Assembly: GCA_025929125.1 (NCBI GenBank)
Contig: JAICMT010000075.1
Location: 1-7,200, forward strand
Reading direction: 5' to 3'
DNA from: Acidobacteriaceae bacterium
GTDB taxonomy: Bacteria > Acidobacteriota > Terriglobia > Terriglobales > Acidobacteriaceae
Length of the DNA: 7,200 bases
Shown: in pieces, positions 1-4,585 of the stretch
How the letters are laid out: each line of letters begins with the position of its first letter
Position numbering within the stretch: position 1 is the stretch's first letter
Program-made: the position numbers and the translations under genes
The notes under the pieces: generated by a model
The model's database searches: none
Seen by the model: the letters and a program-made list of their open reading frames with translations, nothing else
Told to the model about the DNA's origin: nothing

Positions 1-686
1 AGGTGCTCATACTCGATGACCAGCGGGCCGTACTCATGCGGGGGCAGCTGTTCGACGGTGCCGTCCGGCCGGAGATCGCGGCCGGTGCGATAGTACTGGA
101 TGACGCGGGCCATGGAGTCCTGGGAGCCGACTGCGAAGATGAACTTGAATGCGGGATGGTAGCGAGGGTCCGCTGCGGCAACCAGCGCCAGACCGCCGGA
201 GAAGCTGAGGCCGGCCACGCCTACAGGCCCGCCGGTCCGGGTGGCGAACCAGGCTACGGAGCCGCCGATGGTCTGGAGCGACTCCCGACTGACGCGGTAG
301 TCCTTGATGTCGGGCAGCTCGGGCGTGAGCACCTGGACGCCACAGCTTGCGATGGCGGAGGCGAAGCCCATCAGGCGGGGCTCATCGATGCCGAGGTGGT
401 GCACGCCATGGAAGATAACCATCGCGGGAGCATTTGCAGCATCGGACGGCCGATACAGACGCGCACGCACCTGCTGCGTGGTTGAGCCCACCGTAACGGG
501 GATCAGCAGCTCCTGGCGGATGACAGGGCCGATGACGCCGGTCGCAATCCAGGGTACGGGGCGGCCTTCCACTTCGTGGAGGACGGCGAGGGCCTGGAGA
601 TGAGTGCGAATCGGCTGCAGCGCCACATAGAAGAAGGCGCAAACGGCGAGCAGCAGGCATAAGGCATAGCGCAGGAACCTGCTCAT
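1..686 (-). CDS. Membrane-anchored alpha/beta hydrolase (partial, C-terminus off the left edge)
   Basis: The reading frame is open from the ATG at 686 to the window edge (228 full codons) with no stop. Residues 5-22 form a hydrophobic helix after a basic MSRFLR start, so this is a signal anchor or signal peptide and the enzyme domain probably lies outside the cytoplasm. Residues about 88-97 (MVIFHG) match the oxyanion-hole strand of the alpha/beta hydrolase fold. GLSFSGG at 159-165 is the nucleophile elbow, with Ser161 the likely nucleophile. The elbow reads G-x-S-x-S-G rather than the usual G-x-S-x-G. The acid and histidine of the triad would lie beyond the window. Substrate is unknown; dienelactone hydrolase-like, esterase and peptidase members of the fold are all possible. 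The gene follows the HtrA protease by 57 nt on the same strand. No good ribosome binding site precedes ATG 686, but a 16-codon ORF ends in an ATGA overlap with it. Fold assignment is secure; specificity is not. Confidence 0.85.
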   Translation of the reverse strand, partial: MSRFLRYALCLLLAVCAFFYVALQPIRTHLQALAVLHEVEGRPVPWIATGVIGPVIRQELLIPVTVGSTTQQVRARLYRPSDAANAPAMVIFHGVHHLGIDEPRLMGFASAIASCGVQVLTPELPDIKDYRVSRESLQTIGGSVAWFATRTGGPVGVAGLSFSGGLALVAAADPRYHPAFKFIFAVGSQDSMARVIQYYRTGRDLRPDGTVEQLPPHEYGPLVIEYEH

Positions 687-733
687 CGCACACCGGGACA
701 AGCAGGCGAGATCGAATAGGGCCTCACGTTCAT
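683..733 (-). promoter_or_regulatory. Candidate 16-codon coupling leader ORF before the hydrolase
   Basis: On the minus strand an ATG at 733-731 is preceded, 4 nt away, by AAGGA (742-738), a good Shine-Dalgarno match. It opens a 16-codon ORF (MNVRPYSISPACPGVR) whose TGA at 685-683 overlaps the hydrolase ATG at 686-684 as ATGA. That overlap is the classic arrangement for translational coupling, and the hydrolase start has no convincing ribosome binding site of its own. The Shine-Dalgarno sequence starts only two bases after the protease TAG stop. The sequence facts are certain; the coupling role is inference and could be coincidence in so short an ORF. Confidence 0.35.
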
Positions 734-743
734 GGCTTCCTTA

Positions 744-1946
744 CTAGAGCTGCTGGGCTGGTTCCTGGTCCCTGGCATCGCCCAGGGTGACTTTGAAATC
801 CATGCGCTTGCGACCGCGGAAGACGCCGATGGTGACCGTATCTCCGGCGCGGTGCGCGTTCATGGCAGCGGCGAGGTCCTGCTTGTTGGTGATTGCTTGG
901 CCGTCGAATTGGATGATCAGGTCCCCGCCGAGCATGACGGGGATGTTGCCCTCGTAGGCGCGCTGGGTGCCGCCGTGGAGCCCGGCCTTTTCGGCGGCGC
1001 CGCCGGGCAGGACGCGCTCGATGAGCAGACCGTAGTCGTTGGGAAGGCCGATCTGCTGGGCGACATCGGGACCGATTTCAAGGGTGATGATGTCGAGGGT
1101 GGGCCGGCGGATGCGGCCGTAGCGGGCGAAGTCGTCGAGCACGGCCTTCGCCGTGTTGATGGGAATGGCGAAGCCGATGCCGGAGGACTGTTCAGCTCCA
1201 TTGCTGGCAATCATCGTGGTGATGCCGATGACTTCGCCGCGAGAGTTGAGCAGCGGCCCGCCGGAGTTGCCGGGGTTCACGGAGGCATCGGTCTGGATGG
1301 CGTCTTCGATCTGGGCGCCGGTGGGCGTGCCCACTGAGCGGATGGCGGAGATGATGCCGCGAGTCATGGTGCCGGAGAGGCCGAAGGGATTGCCGATGGC
1401 GTACACGCGCTGACCCACAATGAGGCCCTGGCTGGTTTCAGCGAGCGTCGCGGGAACGAGATCGGGTGCATCGATCTTCAGCAGAGCGAGGTCGTGACCT
1501 TTGTCGACCCCCACGACGTTTGCCTTGTACTTGTGCTTATTGGAAAGGGTGACTTCGACGCCCCCGCGCTGGGCGCCCTCGATGACGTGGTTGTTGGTGA
1601 GGATGAGGCCATCCTTGTTGAGAACGAAGCCGGAGCCCTGGCCCTGCTGCGGGACCGGGCCGTAGAAGAAGTCCCAGGCGACGGCGGTGGCGGTGATGTT
1701 GACGACACTGGGCAGCGCCTTCTTGTAGACGGCGATGTTCTGCTGCTCTTCCTGGTCGAAGGCGGGGGCGGCGGAGGCTACGGTGAGGTCAAAGGCCCCG
1801 TTGGAGCCGGGGCCGGAGATGATGGCCGTGCCGTCGGTGGTGTGGCCCATCCAGTGCGCCAGGGAGCCTGTCGGCAGAAAATGCGTGGTCGCGTAATAGA
1901 ACCCGCCGAGCAACACGAGCACCAGCAGCACGGGACGATACTTCAT
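744..1946 (-). CDS. HtrA/Deg-family trypsin-like serine protease, membrane-anchored, single PDZ domain
   Basis: This is a 400-residue envelope quality-control protease that degrades misfolded or signalling proteins in the periplasm. Residues 4-20 form one hydrophobic segment after MKYR, with no clear signal peptidase site, so the protein is probably anchored with its catalytic domain outside. The chymotrypsin-fold domain spans about 70-275. The complete triad is visible: His120 in TNNHV, Asp152 in HDLALL and Ser228 in GNSGGP. One PDZ domain follows (about 283-392). Its GLLIERVLPGGAAEKAGL carboxylate-binding region is followed by a loop (325-340) before the GGDLI strand, a layout I associate with DegS and the plant Deg1-like group more than with two-PDZ DegP. 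The gene follows coaE by 74 nt. ATG 1946 was chosen because it gives the anchor directly; the nearest Shine-Dalgarno-like AAAGGA lies about 14 nt upstream, farther than ideal. Tandem in-frame stops (TAG then TAA) end the gene. The family is secure, but the paralogue name is not. Confidence 0.95.
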   Translation of the reverse strand: MKYRPVLLVLVLLGGFYYATTHFLPTGSLAHWMGHTTDGTAIISGPGSNGAFDLTVASAAPAFDQEEQQNIAVYKKALPSVVNITATAVAWDFFYGPVPQQGQGSGFVLNKDGLILTNNHVIEGAQRGGVEVTLSNKHKYKANVVGVDKGHDLALLKIDAPDLVPATLAETSQGLIVGQRVYAIGNPFGLSGTMTRGIISAIRSVGTPTGAQIEDAIQTDASVNPGNSGGPLLNSRGEVIGITTMIASNGAEQSSGIGFAIPINTAKAVLDDFARYGRIRRPTLDIITLEIGPDVAQQIGLPNDYGLLIERVLPGGAAEKAGLHGGTQRAYEGNIPVMLGGDLIIQFDGQAITNKQDLAAAMNAHRAGDTVTIGVFRGRKRMDFKVTLGDARDQEPAQQL

Positions 1947-2020
1947 AGTCTGCGAATAGTCCTTTCCTCACCAACAGATACGATTTTAGCCAGCTTCGGG
2001 TTCTCCGGAGTCCTGCTTCT
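1947..2020 (-). promoter_or_regulatory. Gap between coaE and the protease with a possible promoter -10 box
   Basis: This 74-nt spacer contains TAAAAT on the minus strand (1988-1983), a 5-of-6 match to a sigma-70 -10 box. It would place a transcript start near 1976 and leave a leader of about 30 nt before the protease ATG at 1946. A purine-rich GAGGAAAGGA follows. I could not find a matching -35 hexamer at 16-18 nt, nor a clear extended -10. The protease may therefore have its own promoter or may simply be read through from folD-coaE. No hairpin followed by a T-run is present, so there is no sign of a terminator after coaE. Confidence 0.25.
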
Positions 2021-2710
2021 TCAGGATTGAACCCGGGCGGCGTGGTTTGCCGCGGCATCGCGAGCCCCCTGCTGGAGTATGGGCCAAAGCTGGTCGACCT
2101 GGGCGATCAGGTGGTCCACAGTGCCGTCGTTCAATAAGACGTAGTCGCTACGCTGGGCCTTCCAGTCGTCATCGAGCTGCTCGGCCATGCGCTGGCGGGC
2201 GTCAGCTTCGAGCTCGCGGCGAGTTTCGGGATCGAGTGGTGTGCCGTCCGAAACGCGTGCGATAAAGCGGTCGATCTTTGCTGCCTCGGGAGAGCGCACG
2301 AGAATGATGCGATCAAAGCGGCGGCGCCATCCTTCCTGGCCGCCGTGTCTGGTCTCGAACACGAGCGCGGACTCCACCATTACGACAGCATTGGGATCTC
2401 GTGCGGCAATCTCCGACGCGAGCCCGGCCTGGCGCGCGATGGTGGCCGGATGGACGATTGCGTTCAGTTCCTCGATCCGGCTCTGGCCGAAGGCAATACG
2501 CGCCAGCTTAGCGCGGTCAAGCTGGCCGCCATCTGCGAGCACCTGCGGGCCAAAGCGCTGGATGATCTGTTCGTAGACGGGTTCACCCGGCTGCATGAGG
2601 CCGCGAGCAATCTCATCGGCATAGAGGACGTGCGCGCCGAGCTCCGCGAAGCGACGCGCCGCGGTCGACTTGCCACTGCTAAGTCCGCCGGTCAGGCCAA
2701 CGCGGAGCAT
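2021..2710 (-). CDS. coaE: Dephospho-CoA kinase
   Basis: The enzyme phosphorylates the 3'-hydroxyl of dephospho-CoA with ATP, the last step of coenzyme A synthesis, in the cytoplasm. The N-terminal MLRVGLTGGLSSGKST holds a Walker A loop (G8 to S15, with Lys14 and Ser15), as in the usual GLTGGIGSGKS of the family. ADEIAR (31-36) matches the conserved D-A-D-x-I-A-R substrate region. IVHP (85-88), SALVFET (114-120) and RQRMAEQ (172-178), together with YVLLNDG (190-196), are in their expected order for the CoA-binding and lid regions. At 229 residues it is about 25 longer than the usual length of around 200; the excess is a C-terminal Ala/Gln-rich tail after about residue 212. The ATG at 2710 lies 2 nt after the folD stop, and a GGCGGGG stretch inside the end of folD is the only ribosome binding site candidate. 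Translation is therefore probably coupled to folD. Confidence 0.96.
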   Translation of the reverse strand: MLRVGLTGGLSSGKSTAARRFAELGAHVLYADEIARGLMQPGEPVYEQIIQRFGPQVLADGGQLDRAKLARIAFGQSRIEELNAIVHPATIARQAGLASEIAARDPNAVVMVESALVFETRHGGQEGWRRRFDRIILVRSPEAAKIDRFIARVSDGTPLDPETRRELEADARQRMAEQLDDDWKAQRSDYVLLNDGTVDHLIAQVDQLWPILQQGARDAAANHAARVQS

Positions 2711-2712
2711 CG

Positions 2713-3645
2713 TTATCTGCCCCGCCGGGCACGCGCAGCCTTGGCTGTGTTGTGCATCAGCATGGCGATGGTCAGCGCGCCAACGCCGCCGGGTACCGGC
2801 GTGTAGGCGCCGGAACGTGCAAAGGCACCAGGATCGATATCTCCCACCAGCGTCGATCCGCGGTCTGCGAACTGCTTTGCTCGCGTGGCGTCGCCGGGGA
2901 AGAAGCGGTCCACGTCGGCCTTCTCGGTGAGGCGGTTGATCCCGACATCGATCAGTGTGGCCCCCGGTTTGACCATCTCGGGGGTGACGAAGCCCGGCCG
3001 CCCGATGGCGGCGACCAGCAGGTCTGCATCGCGCGTGTAGTGCGGCAGGTCGACCGTCTTGCTGTGGCAGACGGTCACGGTTGCGCTGGCGTTCAGGAGC
3101 ATCATCGCGATGGGCTTACCCACGATGTCCGACCGCCCCACGACCACTGCGTGCTTGCCGGCAACCGGTATGCTGCTACGGCGCAAGATTTCCATAATGC
3201 CGGCGGGCGTGCAGGGCTCCAGCGCAGGTTGTCCGCTCTGCAGCCGTCCGGCATTTATCGGATGAAAGCCGTCGACATCCTTGTCCGGGGAGACTGCCTC
3301 AAGCAGACGGCGGGTGTCCACCTGTTTGGGAAGCGGTAACTGGACGAGAATTCCGTCAATTTCGTCGCGCTGATTCAGTGTGGAGATCAGCTCCAGCATC
3401 TCTTCCGTGGTAACGGTTTCCGGCGGGGTGTGCATTTCGCTGTGCATACCCAGCTCAGCGCAGGCTTTTACCTTGCTGCGGACGTAGATCTCGGAGGCGG
3501 CCACATGGCCGACCAGCACAACAGCCAGCCCTGGCGTTATGCCTGCCATTCTTAAGTCGCGAACCTGTTCGCCCACCTCTGCCTTGATCGCGGAGGCGAT
3601 CTCGATGCCATTTAGAACTCGAGCCGTTTCGTTCATCACGTCCAT
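2713..3645 (-). CDS. folD: Bifunctional methylenetetrahydrofolate dehydrogenase / methenyltetrahydrofolate cyclohydrolase
   Basis: FolD interconverts 5,10-methylene-, 5,10-methenyl- and 10-formyl-tetrahydrofolate using NADP, feeding one-carbon units to purine and formyl-Met synthesis. The N-terminal domain has YVRSK (54-58), giving the catalytic Tyr54 and Lys58 pair, then DGILVQLPLP (97-106) with Gln102, DVDGFHP (123-129) with Asp125, and PCTPAGIMEIL (144-154). The Rossmann part carries VVVGRSDIVGKP (167-178) and TVTVCHSKT (189-197). PVPGGVGALTIAMLMHNT (283-300) is the C-terminal signature. At 310 residues it exceeds the usual 285-300, mainly through a stretch at 241-266 (ADVDRFFPGDATRAKQF and flanks) before the conserved LVGDID. 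The ATG at 3645 has no clear Shine-Dalgarno sequence; the in-frame ATG at 3636 is an alternative, with only a weak GGA upstream. A strong AAGGAGG lies 35 nt upstream, in front of a 6-codon mini-ORF. The gene leads the minus-strand cluster, diverges from the Trm112-like gene and is followed by coaE after 2 nt. Confidence 0.97.
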   Translation of the reverse strand: MDVMNETARVLNGIEIASAIKAEVGEQVRDLRMAGITPGLAVVLVGHVAASEIYVRSKVKACAELGMHSEMHTPPETVTTEEMLELISTLNQRDEIDGILVQLPLPKQVDTRRLLEAVSPDKDVDGFHPINAGRLQSGQPALEPCTPAGIMEILRRSSIPVAGKHAVVVGRSDIVGKPIAMMLLNASATVTVCHSKTVDLPHYTRDADLLVAAIGRPGFVTPEMVKPGATLIDVGINRLTEKADVDRFFPGDATRAKQFADRGSTLVGDIDPGAFARSGAYTPVPGGVGALTIAMLMHNTAKAARARRGR

Positions 3646-3703
3646 GGTACTAGCGAGGTCTTGCTTGCACCGTGTGCGGCCCTCCTTGAAGATGAGTACA
3701 GTA
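3646..3703. promoter_or_regulatory. Divergent intergenic region with a minus-strand leader mini-ORF before folD
   Basis: Only 58 nt separate the folD ATG (3645, minus) from the preferred Trm112-like ATG (3704, plus), so the promoters must overlap the neighbouring coding starts or each other. On the minus strand a near-perfect Shine-Dalgarno AAGGAGG (3687-3681) lies 10 nt before a GTG (3670-3668). That GTG opens a 6-codon ORF, GTG-CAA-GCA-AGA-CCT-CGC, stopping with TAG at 3652-3650, which is 4 nt before the folD ATG. This could be a reinitiation leader, since folD itself has no good ribosome binding site. No clear -10/-35 pair is visible on either strand. Confidence 0.35.
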
Positions 3704-3910
3704 ATGCCTTCTTCTCATCCCAAGTCGGGCACTCCCATGCTGCGGGCGGAAGACCTGCGCTGGCTCGCCTGCCCGATTTGCCACAGCAGTCTTGCTCTTG
3801 AAAGCACCGCGGTGCGCTGCACCGGATGCACGCGCAGCTATCCGGTGGAGGATGGGATTCCGGTGCTGCTTGCCAGCCGCGCGATTCTGGACCCGCACAT
3901 GCATTTCTGA
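3704..3910 (+). CDS. Trm112/YcaR-family small four-cysteine protein
   Basis: This 68-residue protein belongs to the Trm112-like (UPF0434, YcaR) family. RWLACPIC (19-26) and VRCTGC (37-42) give two C-x2-C pairs (Cys23/Cys26 and Cys39/Cys42), a zinc-ribbon arrangement, followed by the family signature YPVEDGIPVLL (46-56). In eukaryotes and archaea Trm112 partners and stabilises methyltransferases acting on tRNA, rRNA and release factors. The bacterial short forms are less well characterised, so the partner here is unknown. The frame is open well upstream, antisense to folD, so the start is ambiguous. ATG 3704 was chosen because it keeps the gene clear of folD and has a weak GATGAG 7 nt upstream; ATG 3692 and ATG 3737 (just before LRAEDLRWL) are alternatives, and none has a good Shine-Dalgarno sequence. 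It ends at TGA 3908-3910. Family assignment is secure; start and function are less so. Confidence 0.9.
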   Translation: MPSSHPKSGTPMLRAEDLRWLACPICHSSLALESTAVRCTGCTRSYPVEDGIPVLLASRAILDPHMHF

Positions 3911-4120
3911 ACTGTCCCTGGGTTTTCGACCAGCAAGATCGGGAGGGTCACCAAGGAATAGGCGCAAGATGGTTACCGATGAATCCACCGGAAAATAGCA
4001 ACTCAGCCGGAGTTTCCGCGTCTAAACCAAGCAACACACGTTGGAAAGTCGTTTCCCTCGCGTGGAGCAGACGGGAGAGTCTCCGCGCCGTTTTCGGGGC
4101 ACTCCAGAAGGAGGATGGCC
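3911..4120 (+). promoter_or_regulatory. Intergenic region upstream of the 83-residue gene, with two short inverted repeats and a strong RBS
   Basis: No convincing gene lies in these 210 nt. Two compact symmetric elements occur near its end. GGAAA (4043-4047) and TTTCC (4052-4056) surround a 4-nt loop, and GGAGA-G-TCTCC (4074-4084) is a perfect odd-length palindrome. Neither is followed by a T-run, so they are not intrinsic terminators; an operator or leader-RNA hairpin is possible but unproven. The region ends with AGAAGGAGG (4106-4114), an almost full anti-16S match exactly 6 nt before the ATG at 4121, which fixes the next gene's start. I found no persuasive -35/-10 pair. Confidence 0.4.
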
Positions 4121-4372
4121 ATGGAAATTTTTTCTTCTGCGCCCGGCGTGGAAAGGTTCACTGAGACCGATCTCTCCTTACTGCGCGATGAATTAATGCA
4201 GTCTGGCCTGGACCACTGGCAAGCGGCGGAGCTGATCAGCTCCTTCCTGACGGTGCGCGGGTATGGCGTTTCGCACCATGCGGCACGCGGCGCTGCCTCC
4301 CGGATCGAGTCGGTCGGATGCTCGTTGAAGTCCATGCAGGAAGAGCTGGAGAAGCTCGCCCTCGTGATGTAG
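4121..4372 (+). CDS. Unrecognised 83-residue, probably soluble helical protein
   Basis: I do not recognise this protein. It begins MEIFSSAPGVERFTETD and is mostly predicted-helical and charged: residues about 14-30 (TETDLSLLRDELMQSGL), 33-45 (WQAAELISSFLTV) and a C-terminal amphipathic helix at 70-83 (SMQEELEKLALVM). A His-His pair (about 51-52) in GYGVSHHAARGAASR and one cysteine are the only notable polar residues; there is no signal peptide, membrane segment or metal motif. The start was set by the ribosome binding site: AAGGAGG (4108-4114) is 6 nt from ATG 4121 but abuts the upstream in-frame ATG at 4115, leaving no spacing. The near-consensus ribosome binding site and a clean stop before an apparently non-coding stretch support a real, well-translated gene. 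It lies between the Trm112-like gene and ppc on the same strand, which does not reveal a function. It could be a lineage-specific regulator or adaptor, but that is speculation. Confidence 0.75.
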   Translation: MEIFSSAPGVERFTETDLSLLRDELMQSGLDHWQAAELISSFLTVRGYGVSHHAARGAASRIESVGCSLKSMQEELEKLALVM

Positions 4373-4585
4373 CAGTCGCCCCTTTTTTTCTCGAGATTCC
4401 TCTACGTTGATGTAGCGTCTCGGCATGAGGTGTGCGCTACTGGGCTGTGGCTGCACTCGCGGCTATGGCGCTTTGCGGCGATATTCCTGGGCAGACCCTT
4501 AGTCTGGCGGCACGACCACTCCCGATTCAGGCGTAGCTGAGGAGGCTTGCGCCTGCAGACGCCAGGGGACGTGCATAATCAGACG
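4373..4585 (+). promoter_or_regulatory. ppc: ppc upstream region: T-run, imperfect hairpin and a -10-like box
   Basis: A seven-T run (4383-4389) follows the 83-residue gene, but no GC-rich stem precedes it, so it is not a standard terminator. An imperfect hairpin follows at 4392-4422: CGAGA (4392-4396) pairs with TCTCG (4418-4422), and inside it CTAC (4402-4405) pairs with GTAG (4412-4415) around GTTGAT. Near ppc, CATAAT (4574-4579) matches a -10 box at 5 of 6 positions and ends 6 nt before the ATG. Transcription would then begin at or next to the start codon. No matching -35 at 16-18 nt is obvious. GGAGG (4541-4545) is 40 nt from the ATG, too far to serve it. Confidence 0.3.
4432..4536 (+). 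CDS. Possible 34-codon signal-peptide-like ORF or gene remnant
   Basis: A GTG at 4432 opens 34 codons ending in TAG at 4534-4536. Residues 1-16 read MRYWAVAALAAMALCG, a short basic start followed by an Ala/Leu-rich core and a cysteine, resembling a Sec or lipoprotein signal peptide; the rest (DIPGQTLSLAARPLPIQA) is featureless. GAGGT (4427-4431) lies immediately before the GTG with no spacing, so the ribosome binding site is poor; an internal ATG exists at 4465. It could be the remnant of a degraded secreted-protein gene, a small membrane peptide, or chance in GC-rich DNA. I favour remnant or chance. Confidence 0.2.
   Translation: MRYWAVAALAAMALCGDIPGQTLSLAARPLPIQA

Noticed and set aside
382..693. 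A 103-codon minus-strand frame at the left end
   Set aside because: It overlaps the hydrolase on the same strand in another frame and reads as Pro/Arg/Cys-rich noise, whereas the hydrolase frame has a signal anchor and a nucleophile elbow.
732..1337. A 201-codon plus-strand frame rich in Gly, Asp and Val
   Set aside because: It is the mirror of the HtrA protease coding strand, which has a complete catalytic triad and PDZ domain; it has no independent support.
3650..3988. A 112-codon minus-strand frame upstream of folD
   Set aside because: It is antisense to the Trm112-like gene and lacks recognisable features. Only its last six codons follow a strong Shine-Dalgarno, and these are reported separately as a possible leader.
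3979..4164. A 61-codon plus-strand ORF starting MNPPENSNSAG
   Set aside because: No ribosome binding site, low-complexity Ser/Arg composition, and it overlaps the well-supported start of the 83-residue gene in another frame.
4343..4357. GAGCT-GGAGA-AGCTC stem at the end of the 83-residue gene, considered as a terminator
   Set aside because: It is only 5 bp, lies inside the coding sequence and is 25 nt from the T-run, so it does not make an intrinsic terminator.
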